A DNA stretch of 64,000 nucleotides from Aphanomyces cochlioides. Its lineage: Eukaryota; Oomycota; Saprolegniomycetes; Saprolegniales; Verrucalvaceae. The notes under the pieces are model-generated. The model had not been told where the DNA came from. It saw only the letters and a program-made list of their open reading frames with translations, and ran no database searches. Positions 30,159-41,163 of the stretch are shown piece after piece. Each line of letters begins with the position of its first letter. Within the stretch, counting starts at the first letter, position 1. The DNA is taken from assembly GCA_019828595.1 (NCBI GenBank), contig JAHQRK010000023.1, positions 620,001-684,000 of the forward strand. Direction: 5' to 3'. A program made the translations under genes and the position numbers.

Positions 30159-33151
30159 ATTGAATTTTATCCTGTTGCATCGCCAGCCACAAGGTACGCA
30201 GAGGATAGACTTGACCCGGCAAGCAGCTTTCGCGACTTGTCCACGAACGACAGCAACGTGCCAACTCTGCAAAGACCCGATCCACGTCTACACGCATGCA
30301 TTTTCTCGCTCAAGTCGGCGCTCGCGAGATGGTGGAAGCGTCTTGTAAATCTCACGCGGTGTCGACTCGTGATGAGATGGTCAGTCGGCGTCTGGCTTGA
30401 CGGCATGATCAAAGACCACACGATTCGATTCCGTCCACATGACGAGATGGGGCTGTCTGTGATCACGTGAGCACGATTGCTTGTTTTCGAACGAGAGGCC
30501 AGTAAGTTCCAAGTGTCTTCACCCTGTCTGCCTTCCTCCACATGATTCTCCTGCACCACAACAAGAGTTCATTGAAGACGAGATGCAACTCTACAGTGAG
30601 GCAATGCTCTCAGATCGATTAGTAGACGCCGAGCGACGCTACACGGTTGAACCCATCGTGGAACGTCAATTGCACCCAAACTTGTCTACTCTTGTCAACT
30701 TGCATGAGTCTCCTCCGCGTTGAATCGCGTGTGCAACACGGTGCCTCCCCGCCGAAAACCACCAATTTGACAAACTTCGACGCACCCACGGGCAGATATA
30801 GCTCATGCGCCCAGTGGAAAGAAGCTCATGACAAGTTCATCGGAAGTCCTCCTTCAACTGGGAAGACGACTGATTGCTCACACGCTGAAGCACTGCACGC
30901 GGGTCAGTTCCCACAGACAGATGCGCCCGACTTGTTCAGATAAGTCGATCTCCACCACTACTGAGCTTAGAGTCCAGGGGAAGATGCTCCGTCGACTTGA
31001 ACGTCAGCGAGGAAAGGCACTTGAAGTCGGGCTTAAACCATCGCGTAAACCTGCGAGTCCACTTCGGAAGCATGCCGATGATTCTTCGCGGAGCCTTTAA
31101 CAATTGACAGCACCCAGTGTTCCTCGGCGATCGACTCAGAGCCATCGGTGGTGGTGGCATCTCAACAACGCAACGAGGGGCCATGCTCCAAATTTTCCCC
31201 ATGCTTTGACCTGTCCGTCGCCTCTGAAATCACCTCCGCGGCAGACGCGATTGTCTATACTCATAGTTTGCCCGAATGACTCGGCTCTCCTCCCGTCGAG
31301 ATGATGCCATCTCATCGTGATTGCGTGGCAACCACTGCCTCCCCATCTCGATGGACTGCTCAAGTTCAAAGATCGACCAAGTCATGCTGTGCTGGAACTT
31401 CCCTTCCGTCCAGTAGTGAAGGCGACACAGCAGTAACCCCGTCATGTTTCATATTGAGAAGGAGATGCAAAGGACGATTTGCCGAGCTGTCAGCGGGATG
31501 CGTGGTGATGAGTAAAGCGTGATGGGGTGCTGTCGCATCGTCTCCATAAACAAGCCGCGGCGATGGGAGGAGGAGGATGTGGCGCAACGCCATTTGACCT
31601 CGTTGCGTTATCCCACGCTGCCTCTGCTAAGTGACACGATGGGACAAATCACTTCAGTACTTGCAACGTTGTTGATCGGCTTGTCGGGATCTCCATCAAG
31701 TCGTCTGAAGTGTTTGTCGCCCATGGCTTGTCAACCGTAGCAGCAACGTGACAAAGTGGCGCTGCTGGCAACTCCCGACCGCATATTTTTGTCCGCCCAG
31801 TCCGTGGACGGACAACTCATGGCCTGTGCTTGCGCGTCGTGTGGATCTGAGCGACGAATTGCCACCGCCGGTCCCGTGCAAAGTTGTCATCCAAGGGACA
31901 TTGCGCCAGAAGTTCCATGGGACGCATCAGTGTCTGGCAGGGACAAAACGTTGGCTTGGTGAACTCGAATGACAAAGTTGGGTCGCATCGTGGTGGACTG
32001 ACGACGGGCACCATGCCGAGGGATCCAGTCCGTTCAGTCACACAGAGCGCATCAAGTCCACTCGTTTCGTCTCATTTCGGGTTTGGCTGGTTGACACTTG
32101 CTGAGAGATGCAGCCCCAGTTGAGAAACCCTGCGACGATTGTTTGCTAACTTGCTGCCTCTGCAAGTTGACAGTAGATACCACGAGGCGATGAAATATCA
32201 TGGCGACAACGATGACATGACCATCCATGTGCCAAAGAAAGGAGCGATTCAGCTTCCAGTGCATTGAAGCTAGCTCGACCTGCTCCGAACCAACTTGGCC
32301 AGCGTCTCTCCTTGACGCCTCTGTGAACAGCGAAATGGTCTACAAGCGTCGTCGTCGCGAGCGACAGTAGCGCGTGTGTGAGCACACAATCGAGTTGGCT
32401 TCAACTTGGAGCCAGCGAGCTGCCTAGCTAACTTGCAAAGTTCCATGTATATTGTAGTCTCGATTGGCGATTCGTCACACGAGTGGGCTCGAGTCGCCAT
32501 CTCTGTCTTGACACATTCGACCGCTGCCATCCATCGGTCGTGGCCAGTTGATCCATTCAAAAAAGATGCATGTGTGGTCAGAAGAGCAGATCCCTGCAGC
32601 CACATAGGGCGGGCGCCACCGCCATGCGGTCCGGTAAGAGCAATATTGACAAATCTTCTCTTGATGCATCCAAGTTGTAATTTGGACAACCATGGCGGTG
32701 ACCGAGTCGTCTATACTCATACTCAAGCGGAATCACCGTGGCGACACACTCCCGAGCGCATGATGTCTTGCGAGGTCCGACGGTTCACGCTCCGAAAAAA
32801 AGTAATCCGAACCCACGATGAGGCTGTCATACGTGGGTGGCAACGCCTAGCGCACTGAGGAATCCACGCTGCTGCCGCTACCACGTGGATGGACTTCGCA
32901 CGTGTTCCAGTCTGGTGAAATCCCAACGCGCAACGTGGTTGAGCTCGGCACTTCTTTCGTGCAACATGTGCAGTAGGAACGCACCTTTGAGGCCAGTCGA
33001 GCTTTCCCCATTCAACGCGGGGGAACTTGACCCATGGAGCATATGGTCCTTCGCTGCATATGCTCCAGCATAAACATCGTAAGAACAGCACTGAAGATTG
33101 GATGGCTTGACGACGTTAATGGAGAGGAATTACAAGTTGAGCGAGGTTTGG
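30159..33151. other. 3-kb stretch without a supported gene
   Basis: Many overlapping 60-140 codon frames on both strands, none with a motif. The least unlikely are plus 30481-30723 (DEMQLYSEAMLSDRLVDAER) and plus 30828-31100 (basic). Sequence composition suggests decayed genes or elements rather than AT-rich spacer. Confidence 0.35.
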
Positions 33152-33528
33152 TCAAAGCATCACGACGCAGTTTTTGAAAGTCGAGACGGAGACACAAGCT
33201 GGCACGACGCTCAGGTGGTCACTCCGACAGCTCTCGCACATGGAATCGTCCTCGACGATTGCAAAGAGGACAAGGCTCCGTTGACGCGCAAGGCGGTGGC
33301 ATGCGATCTGGAGTGGGTAGAATGGAACGCGACCATGGCAGTTTGATCCTTCAAGAAAGCCACGCGGTCGTCTATTGTATACGTGACAACGGGGCCATCC
33401 AAGGCGACGTGCTGGCGCTGGCGACAGCATGGGCGTCGTCGTCTCGATACAACGCGCTTGCGTTTGACGAACAGCTCGACGATACACGTCCACGGACTCG
33501 ATCGATGCATCTGTGGTAAAGTTGTCAA
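33152..33528 (-). pseudogene. Family B member B6, frameshifted
   Basis: The family B signature is split between two frames. One frame holds RRPCCRQRQ and VVTYTIDDRVAFLKDQTAMV. The other holds RVPFYPLQIACHRLARQ, VEDDSMCESC and PACVSVSTF. The switch occurs exactly where other members read IVGxxxVPFYP (about 33335-33345), where roughly eight bases appear to be missing. B6 lies 0.3 kb from the 3' end of A2. An intron at that point is unlikely because no GT/AG pair fits the short gap, so pseudogene is the better call; a sequencing deletion is the alternative. Confidence 0.6.
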
Positions 33529-33835
33529 GTGGTCGCCCTTGTATCATACGGAGTCTGAAAGGTCCAACACAGACAAGTTGCAACGACTGAGGTGGTGGGG
33601 GGGGGTTTGGAAAGAGCGTACTACTGCAGTATGAACATGCAGACTGATATATCGCGGCACTGAACCTATCATCTTTCATGCGTCAGTCGTGCGTAGGTTG
33701 CGTTGGACGCAATCAATCCCTGCTGCGTCGGTCGCCCTCGCTCTCTCTCTGTGGAGCTCCTTCCGTCCGTCTATTGGGTTCCAAACGGATAATATAATTT
33801 CGATATTCCTCCTATAAGCATGTCAATTCTTCTCT

Positions 33836-34219
33836 CTAGCACGATGACGTCTCGGTGAGCAAGTACGCTTCTTCGCCTTCCGACAGCGCTGCGGCTGCTT
33901 CCGCGTCCGAGCCGCCACTCGATTCGGACGAGTCTGGGATTAATAAGTCGGCCATTTCACTGTCAATTGCTTGGTTGTCTTGGATCTGCGTGCGGCCATC
34001 AAACGGGACGGGTTCAATCTTGCCTAGCAGCTTCGCCACGAGCTTCTCTCTCCGCTCTCGTCGTCGCTCTCGCCGTCGTCGCGTCGCGTAGACCTTCTGC
34101 ACTGCATTCGCGCGGTCTCGGTGGAACGCACACAGGCGGTGGCGCTCTCCATCTTTCTTCAAAGCGCGCTCGTTCGAGCAGGGTTTGTACGCGTATTTGC
34201 ATTGCAATGCATCGCTCAT
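33836..34219 (-). CDS. Family A Cys/His-module protein, member A2
   Basis: 127 residues starting MSDALQCKYAYKPC. The module keeps all ligands (SNERALKKDGERHRLCAFHR). The basic segment is the longest Arg run of the family (YATRRRRERRRERREKL), followed by GKIEPVPFDGR and a very acidic Ser/Ala-rich C-terminus (PDSSESSGGSDAEAAAALSE) ending GEEAYLLTETSSC. KKDG replaces the usual KRDG. It has an upstream GTAC cluster, and the frameshifted B6 lies just downstream. Confidence 0.75.
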   Translation of the reverse strand: MSDALQCKYAYKPCSNERALKKDGERHRLCAFHRDRANAVQKVYATRRRRERRRERREKLVAKLLGKIEPVPFDGRTQIQDNQAIDSEMADLLIPDSSESSGGSDAEAAAALSEGEEAYLLTETSSC

Positions 34220-34302
34220 GGGCAGATGGGTCGAAATGGCAAAATGAACCCATCGTCGCTGATGCCATGACACGACGGATGATCACGGTGATACTGTGGC
34301 CA

Positions 34303-34374
34303 GTACGTACAGTGTACTGTTTCCATACGTTTTCAAGCGCTCCCGACTGTACGAAGCCCATCCAGTACACGTAC
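34303..34374. promoter_or_regulatory. GTAC cluster upstream of A2
   Basis: Six GTAC tetramers at 34303, 34307, 34314, 34349, 34365 and 34371 (CAGTACGTACAGTGTACTG, then CTGTACG and CAGTACACGTACATT), 84-155 bp upstream of the A2 start. Confidence 0.6.
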
Positions 34375-35699
34375 ATTCGACACACAACACAGAAACACCG
34401 ATTGGATATCCTACATGTCAACGCGCCCACACGTGGAGTGTCGAAATGGAGACATTTGAAACTTGTGAAGTTTTTTTGCACCATTTCCACGCTCACCAGA
34501 GTTCCATCCATACACACACACTGCGGCTCTAAACTGTGTATAGGCAGCTCCCAACGAGCAACCATATGCGATGCACAAGTGAGATAGGTGGTGGCGTGAG
34601 AGCTGCTTGACATGGCTGCGAGTACAAGAAACAAGAACACAGCGCCACGACATCCACCACTATTGCGCGCTGCAGCCACCGTTCGCCACTTCTTTGACCA
34701 TCTGAGACTTGTAAATCTGGTCACTTGTGATCGATTCCGGGCTGTGCTACTCTGTCTATGCAGATACTACGAAACTCACTTCGAAAATCCTTCGGCTTTG
34801 ATCTCCACACACGCAAAGAGCGACCGACGTCCAGACAAAAAACGGGCCTATCACGTCGGCACGTCCTTCGATTCCCCTGCCTCTGTTTGTGGAAGGTCCC
34901 GCCGAAAGTGGACGAGTAATCGTGCCACGTGAGCGATAACGTCGGTGGTCGGCCGGGTGGAAAAGTCACATGACTGCTTGGATCATTTTATTCCGTATTT
35001 TTATTTTGCCTGTTTCAATGTATGGAGGTGGGAATATTATTTTTCGTCCATGAGAAACAACATCGGCTGTCATTACTGTCACGAACGCCAGCCTAGGAAG
35101 CAAACGCATTTGGGCGCATCCAATGCTTCCGCTCTACTTCGCTTATTCCATCGAGCTAGTTCGTACAGATAAACCACCAGCCTACAGCCTGCTGTAACTC
35201 GACAGAGCAGTCGAGAGCGACGACGCAGTTTGTAAATAGTGGTGGGAATGCTCCTTGAATGATGAGTGTAGACGGCCAACTCCACACAGCTGAGCGTTCG
35301 ACATCTGGCATTACTTGACAGGAAGGGCGATCGACAAATCCACTCTAGCAACTCGACAGGATTGGATTACATGCTTGGCTTAGTCCACCTTGAGTTGGCG
35401 TCGAGCGTGCTAGCGCATGAACATTCTACTCTTTGCCGGTGCAGCGGCGGCCACGCCCGCTGGGATACAGAGGCACACGAATGGCGCGATTGTCGTGGTC
35501 TGCAGCTCCATGTGGAGGGCCTCCTGCTTCGTGTCTGCCAGCATGCAGTACACAAGCGTGTGCAGCTGCCCTGCCATCAGCATGAATTCGGAATAAAGAG
35601 TACTCTGCAAATTGGCTCTACTCTGGTCACTTGTCAGCGTGCAAATGGTCCAAGCAATCTTTCGGTACAAATGGTTTTACATATTATCTGGAACAAGTG
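34375..35699. other. Spacer A2 - A3
   Basis: No convincing gene. The minus frame 35410-35670 (86 residues, FMLMAGQLHTLVYCMLADTK) has reasonable composition but no relatives recognised. 34.98-35.06 kb is AT-rich. Confidence 0.3.
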
Positions 35700-36086
35700 T
35701 CAGCACACATGATGCGCCGTCTCGCACTGGAATTGCTCGTCTGTGAGACCATCCGACATAGCAGGGACCGCAACGACAATCGGACTGTCCAAGTCGTCGA
35801 AAAGACAGTTCAAATCTGTGGGTTCAATCGAATCGAAGTCACTCTCGCCGATCGACGATGTCGACAAGACAACATGGTACGGCATCGGCTCAATGTCGTA
35901 GCTCCAGTCCTCTTTTTTCTGTTCGCGGAGCTCTCGGCGGCGCTTGGTCGCGTATGCTTTCTGGAGTGCGTTGGCTTTTTCCCGGTGGTAGGCACACAGC
36001 CGATGCAAGTCGCCGTCGCGCTTGATCGAGCGTGGATTCGAGCATTGTTTGTATGCGTATTTGCAAATAAGATCACTCAAGTCCAT
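35700..36086 (-). CDS. Family A Cys/His-module protein, member A3
   Basis: 128 residues starting MDLSDLICKYAYKQC; Ile replaces the Gln that precedes the first Cys in the others. Module SNPRSIKRDGDLHRLCAYHR intact, then KANALQKAYATKRRRELREQ. Acidic middle: DIEPMPYHV, then SDFDSIEPTDLNCLFDDLDS. The C-terminus reads GLTDEQFQCETAHHVC, a diverged form of the LSDEEYAFL end. In the spacing it stands alone, without an adjacent B gene. GTAC cluster upstream. Confidence 0.75.
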   Translation of the reverse strand: MDLSDLICKYAYKQCSNPRSIKRDGDLHRLCAYHREKANALQKAYATKRRRELREQKKEDWSYDIEPMPYHVVLSTSSIGESDFDSIEPTDLNCLFDDLDSPIVVAVPAMSDGLTDEQFQCETAHHVC

Positions 36087-36187
36087 GGCAAAATTCTTTG
36101 TGAAGCGAAACACGCAGACCGCAACAGCGTAGAAGGAGATGCGCGGCGGCGGCAAGGCGGAACTGAAACCAAACCAGTTCAACCTTC

Positions 36188-36278
36188 GTACAACATACGT
36201 CTTGTACTCCCCATACAATCTACTTTACACGTGACCATTTAGGACAACATATCGTACATTATCGTATGTCCAGCGTAC
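36188..36278. promoter_or_regulatory. GTAC cluster upstream of A3
   Basis: Four GTAC tetramers at 36188, 36204, 36254 and 36275, interleaved with near matches (CATACGT, CGTATG), 102-192 bp upstream of the A3 start. Confidence 0.5.
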
Positions 36279-37486
36279 AAAAGCTCCTCTGTCGACACAT
36301 AGATTGGGGAGAGTGTGCGACCAGCATTGACTATACGTCGAGGAGATATCGCCGACGACGTCGCTTCGCCAACTCGATCTACTTTGTCTCTCTTGGCAGC
36401 TAGCATGACCAGCCAGGCTTGCTTTCAGTGCGCTACAAAGCTTGACCAAAGAACAGTCGAGTCGTTTTTGTCACATTGCGACTCTTGTGGTACACTGGTT
36501 GACTCGGTCACGCGCATGAGAATGAGATGAGTAACCTGTTTACGATTATGACGTGGCTCTCAGTCGCTCGAGTCAACAATCCAACGAGTTCCTCTGGCTT
36601 GGCATTGGCCCACGTATGTGGCCAGTCGTAGAATCGCTCGACTTGACATCGTGCGCTGACTACAGGCGACACCAAGAGTCGTATCTCACTTTGTAGCTAC
36701 TGTTTCAACTAATCGCCCATGCTGCCCATGCTGCTGCTGCTTTTCTCTTGACAGTGTCACGGCCTTGCGGTCGTAGTTACGCTGTCACGATCGAAATTAT
36801 GTATGAAAACCGACAATTGAGAACTTTCGCAAACCACTTGAGTTGTGTTTCAGCTTCAGATAGACACGTTTTTTCAATCTGAAACAGAACTGAAAAGGTA
36901 ATCAAAATAGAACTTTCGCAGATGAAGATGATATTTGAGTTTAGATTCACATACAGCCACATCTATAGTGTGGTTCATGACGTCCTCTATGTTGATATGG
37001 CCAAATTTTAGCTCCGACATCATCCATATAGCCTGTAATCCTGAGCAAAGAGCGCAGGAAACTTGTTCATCCAGAAGCTCGTTATGAACTTGAGTTGAAG
37101 GCTCTACATCATCTCAGATCACCTCGTTTCTAGGTATTGCCACGACTACAGGCTGACGTCGCACCTCTGCTCCTGTGATATGTTAGGATACATACTTTGG
37201 TTGCCATAACGGCCATTTTGTCTCTATCTCTGTGGGGAAAGTTATGAAGATCAGTTCATGTCCTCTATCTGAAACCAGCACACCCATTTCAGATACGATC
37301 GAGTTTCCTCAAACCTACCCCTGTTTGAGTTCAGATAGAGAGAAAATTTTCCCCTAATCGTCGTCTATCTGAATCTGAAACTGAATCCTCCACGATTTAG
37401 TGCTTGCGAAAGTTCTATTAGTATTGGTTTAACCAGCGCATTATAAATATTAGCCAATTCATGTACACTACGACCTACTCCTCTGT
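36279..37486. other. Spacer A3 - A4, no gene
   Basis: 36315-36530 has a small plus frame with two CxxC-like pairs (QACFQCATKL and HCDSCGTLVD), too short to call. 36.78-37.46 kb has several TATCTGAA/TTCAGATA words (36850-37380), possibly a degenerate repeat. Confidence 0.3.
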
Positions 37487-37843
37487 CTACAATGCTTGTT
37501 TCAACTCTTCCTCGGACAATTGATCGTCTGGATCGGACGACGGATCGTCGATGATGTCCAAGTCGTCGAGCAAGAGGCATTCCAAATCGACCAAGTCAAA
37601 CGTCCATTCATGTGCTTCCGAGAACGGAATCGGCTCGAGCTTGGCGACATCGAGCTTGTTTGTTTCAAATGCAAGACGTTTCTGCTGACGGAGTTCGCGG
37701 CGTCGTTTGGTCGCATAGATTTTCTGGAGCGCATTGGCTTTGTTGCGATGGTATTCACAGAGGCGGTGGAGCTCACCGTCGCGCTTGTATGTGCGCATGT
37801 TGGGGCATTCCTTGTAGGCATATTTGCATTGCAAGTCGCTCAT
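37487..37843 (-). CDS. Family A Cys/His-module protein, member A4
   Basis: 118 residues starting MSDLQCKYAYKEC. Module PNMRTYKRDGELHRLCEYHR, then KANALQKIYATKRRRELRQQ. Acidic part: LEPIPFSEAHEWTFDLVDLE, then CLLLDDLDIIDDPSSDPDDQ, ending LSEEELKQAL. It is near the family consensus throughout. Unlike most copies it lacks a GTAC cluster upstream: only single sites at about 37866 and 38144 occur in 400 bp. Confidence 0.75.
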   Translation of the reverse strand: MSDLQCKYAYKECPNMRTYKRDGELHRLCEYHRNKANALQKIYATKRRRELRQQKRLAFETNKLDVAKLEPIPFSEAHEWTFDLVDLECLLLDDLDIIDDPSSDPDDQLSEEELKQAL

Positions 37844-38595
37844 CGTCGTTGTTGTGGTGGTGGTTGGTACTTTGAAAAAGTGAAAATGATCCATCCGAGA
37901 GCCAAGCCTGTCGCGGTCCACTGGCCATTTCCAACTGAACGGACCCTCCTCAATATGGTTTCGATGGGAGGTGAGTAAAAAAATTGACGCACCTCGTCAA
38001 CAATTTCGTCGCAAAAACCGCATGGCCAGACGTGTAGTCACTGTGATATATTTGGACGCCACGAGGGGGATCGGCACTGTCGTCTCCTTGACAGAAACCC
38101 AAAAATTGTCAAAGTGCCCAGACTGCTGACTTGTTTTCAAAACTGTACAGTTCCCCATCAAAGGATGACATGTTTTTCTCAAAATGAAACTTCACATTTT
38201 TGAAATGTCTCGTGACTTACACGTGTCAAGTCGACACTGAATCCTCCAGACGCGGAGCTACCACATAGGCGCGACTGACTGTAGACACGATGGGATCGAG
38301 TCGTTCGGGACGCTCTGGACGGATTGGGTTCACAAAGAGCGGCCACCGTAGACGCCAGCAGCGTGTCTCGCCGCGGGTTTTTGTCACGACAGCTCCATCA
38401 GATGGAAACACCTCTCTGTCTCCATTCGTGTATCTCAACGAACGGAACGTCTAGTTCAAGCTCATGCCAGCACGATCTGTTGGATGTATAAAAAAAGTCT
38501 TCGTTACTCAATGATACAATGGCCTAAAGAAAACAAACAGCTACGTAACTTGCATTCCAATGTGCATCGCGCTTTTCGGGGGGGGGGATGGTTGT
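37844..38595. other. Spacer A4 - A5
   Basis: No supported gene. A minus frame at 38226-38438 has no motif. A run of about nine G occurs at 38579-38587, just past the end of A5. Confidence 0.35.
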
Positions 38596-38976
38596 CTACA
38601 GCGCCTCTCGTAGAAATGCATATTCAGCTTCTGTGAGTCCTTCAATCTCTGACGTTCGCTGCATGGGATCCCAGTCTTCGTCAAAGAGGCCATCAAAGTC
38701 CGCCACGTCGACGACGTCGTTGTCATCCATGCCCAGTTCGATAGTGGCAAACGGGACTGGGTCCACTTGTACATTGAGCAGCTTATCTTCGAGGATTTGG
38801 CGCTTTAGAGTGCGCATTTCACGGCGGCGACGGGTCGCGTACACTTTTTGAAGCGCATTGGCTTTTTTACGATGCTCTTCACAGAGGCGATGGAGCTGGC
38901 CATCGCGTTTGTATGTGCGCAAATTGGTGCACTCCTTGTAGGCATATTTGCACTGCATTTCATTTGTCGAGGACAT
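38596..38976 (-). CDS. Family A Cys/His-module protein, member A5
   Basis: 126 residues starting MSSTNEMQCKYAYKEC. Module TNLRTYKRDGQLHRLCEEHR, basic segment KANALQKVYATRRRREMRTL, then VQVDPVPFATIELG, an acidic centre (MDDNDVVDVADFDGLFDEDW) and the end IEGLTEAEYAFLREAL. The three conserved blocks (module plus basic run, xPxPF, C-terminal EYAFL) are clearest in this copy. It has eight upstream GTAC sites. Confidence 0.78.
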   Translation of the reverse strand: MSSTNEMQCKYAYKECTNLRTYKRDGQLHRLCEEHRKKANALQKVYATRRRREMRTLKRQILEDKLLNVQVDPVPFATIELGMDDNDVVDVADFDGLFDEDWDPMQRTSEIEGLTEAEYAFLREAL

Positions 38977-39019
38977 GTCAAATAAAAGAATGACACCATC
39001 TAGTCAACCTTTGTCGTGT

Positions 39020-39182
39020 GTACTTACGAGCGTGCAATTATTTCACGCCTTGCTCTTAATATTCCAGCGTGGAGTACATATTAGATCGTCCCACTTGGGT
39101 AGTTTCTGTACAACGTACATTTCAAATGTACCTCTCAAGTATACGAACATCCAGTTGAGCAGTACATATATGTACAATGTAC
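39020..39182. promoter_or_regulatory. GTAC cluster upstream of A5
   Basis: Eight GTAC tetramers at 39020, 39074, 39108, 39114, 39128, 39162, 39172 and 39179 (CTGTACAACGTACATT; AGTACATATATGTACAATGT), 44-206 bp upstream of the A5 start. Confidence 0.62.
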
Positions 39183-39797
39183 AAAGACAGAGCATTATGA
39201 GGCGCTGAATTCCCTGAGATGCAAGCAACAGCAGGACCAAAAAGTGCTGTGGTTTGAAAGCACTGAGCAACTATGCTGGATCAACGGCACGAGATTTTAG
39301 CCCGACAGTGATAGAACGAGGTCGACGGTGTCTTCAATTGACGCTACGACGGCTATGATGGACGAAAGCTAATGGTCGTTCCGAGATTTGTATCGGAAAT
39401 GGTCAGCAGCGTGCTGCCAGATGCACTGGCGATAGATGATGAAAGACTTAAAAGTAGCTCTGTGCAAAGATATTAGTGCGACATACAAGCGTCTCGACTA
39501 GGGACACTTGACAAGCTCGCTAGTAGCTACCTGACGTGGCAACCGCCGGGGGGAGATGATGACCATCATTGAAACTAGACCAAGTTGCCGCGAGCTCGCG
39601 AAAGAACGCTCGTGACTGAGATATTCCAACATGTAGTGAGCGCGGCCTCTGGCGTAAATGATAGCTAAATGCTCCGTGGACCGGTGATAACGTCGGCGTC
39701 ACTCTCATTCTATCACTATTCGAGCGTGCTTGTGCAACGCGTCAATGATGGCGCGCATCGGTGGATCGTTTATTGACACAAAACACATCTTGTTTCA
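39183..39797. other. Spacer A5 - A6, no gene
   Basis: Short frames only. Confidence 0.4.
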
Positions 39798-40205
39798 TTA
39801 AAACATAAACCACGGTTCAAATACATCACTGAGGTACGTCGAGTCATCGACGTGGAGCGCTGGAAGCGCGTCGTCGTCCAGCACTGGAATTGGCTCCATG
39901 TCGAGCAGTTCTAGCCACGTGATGCCGAGCTGTTTCGGCGCGTCCACGACAACTGCCGGCTGCGTCAACTGTGGCTGTTGCTTCTGTTGTTGGATTGCCA
40001 AGCTCGCGAGCGTTCTCTCCATCGCGTGGCGCTTTTGTTCGCGGAGTTCACGGCGGCGTTTCGTCGCGTACACTTTCTGCAATGCATTCGCTTTCGATCG
40101 ATGGAGCTCACAGAGTCGGTGGAGCTGACCATCGCGTTTCAATGTGCGCAAATTCGTGCATTCCTTGTACGCATATCTGCATTGCATGTCGTCTCGCATG
40201 GTCAA
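39798..40205 (-). CDS. Family A Cys/His-module protein, member A6
   Basis: 135 residues starting MTMRDDMQCRYAYKEC. Module TNLRTLKRDGQLHRLCELHR; basic segment KANALQKVYATKRRRELREQ. A Gln-rich insert (IQQQKQQPQLTQPAVVV) is unique to this copy, followed by MEPIPVLDDDALPALHVDD and the end TYLSDVFEPWFMF, an aromatic terminus instead of EYAFL. Gln-rich plus acidic segments resemble activation regions by composition only. It carries the densest GTAC cluster. Confidence 0.76.
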   Translation of the reverse strand: MTMRDDMQCRYAYKECTNLRTLKRDGQLHRLCELHRSKANALQKVYATKRRRELREQKRHAMERTLASLAIQQQKQQPQLTQPAVVVDAPKQLGITWLELLDMEPIPVLDDDALPALHVDDSTYLSDVFEPWFMF

Positions 40206-40334
40206 TCTCGATCCAATTCAACAATGAGGCTTGCTACACATGCCATCTTGATTGTCCATGAACGCTGCCAATAGTCCCAAGTCCACCTGGTCACCACCAC
40301 AATTTTGGAGGCTGTTACGTTAGCCATGTGATCG

Positions 40335-40442
40335 GTACTTTTTGAAATCGTACATTCTGTACGTTTCCAAGACACGTACGCTATAACGTACTACTTGGTT
40401 TTTACAAGTAACGTACTAGTGTAAAACGTACGTACACTGTAC
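40335..40442. promoter_or_regulatory. GTAC cluster upstream of A6 (densest)
   Basis: Nine GTAC tetramers in 108 bp (40335, 40350, 40359, 40376, 40388, 40413, 40428, 40432, 40439), 130-237 bp upstream of the A6 start. Most have an A or C on one side (ACGTAC, GTACA, CGTACG). Confidence 0.65.
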
Positions 40443-40758
40443 AATGCCTTGGTGAATTCTAAACGCGATAAAATCGACCACTTGTCTCATCAGCTATGGA
40501 CCTCAAATCTTTTTGATAGCGTCATGACCAGTCGATCGCCGCACGTTTCGACGATTGAATGGCTCCCACTACACACTACTTTATGTCTCGAACGCGACTG
40601 TAGACTGTCTAGAAGCTCCACGAGTCTCCCAACTCACCGCTTGCAACCTTTGTCCTGTGTGGCTCATGAAAGTGCATTTTAAAGTGAAGCTTCTAAAGAT
40701 TATAAACACAAAACCATATAGCATCAAGGATAATAAATTAGATATTGGGATCGGCTGT

Positions 40759-41163
40759 CTAGAGCGTAATACTAACACAAGCAGGGCGGAGGCTTAGATG
40801 ATGTGCTCGACAGGCGTCGCACATGGGGCCATCCGACTCGGCGATCGTCTCCAAGACGGCTGCTTTCTTCCGCAGGACGCGCTGGCACGCATTGTGGACG
40901 GGATAGAATGGAACACGGACGCCACCGACGATCGAAGCTTCTCGTCGCAACGCTCGTTTGTGTATGATTTTGTAAAAGACCGCCGTATCCGGTGCTTCGG
41001 CATCATGGTTGGCGTGGCGTTCTTGGCAGCAAGTTGGAAGTGGAATGGGTAATGGGTAGCATTTACTCGACGCCAAAACTCGCGTCTTCAATGTAGATGG
41101 CTGCTTTGTATCTTTCTTTTCACGCTTGATCAAGCGATGAATAAACGAAAGCGTGATGGCCAT
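40759..41163 (-). CDS. Family B cysteine-motif protein, member B7
   Basis: 134 residues from MAITLSFIHRLIKREKKDTK; an in-frame Met 21 codons earlier would add a hydrophobic stretch. Motifs: LPTCCQERH, VFYKIIHKRALRREASIVGG, VRVPFYPVHNACQRVLRKKA, AVLETIAESDGPMCDACRAH and RPACVSITL. It is shorter than B3-B5 because the Ser-rich linker is reduced. It lies upstream of A6 beyond the GTAC cluster, in the same orientation. Confidence 0.66.
   Translation of the reverse strand: MAITLSFIHRLIKREKKDTKQPSTLKTRVLASSKCYPLPIPLPTCCQERHANHDAEAPDTAVFYKIIHKRALRREASIVGGVRVPFYPVHNACQRVLRKKAAVLETIAESDGPMCDACRAHHLSLRPACVSITL

Noticed and set aside
33152..33679. Intact 175-residue family B gene at 33152-33679
   Set aside because: In that frame the N-terminal half has no family B signature (the CC and YKI blocks are in another frame), so the ORF length is accidental.
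30078..40442. GTAC-rich intervals as a CRISPR-like or tandem repeat
   Set aside because: Spacing is irregular, no unit longer than about 8 bp recurs, and the setting is eukaryotic.
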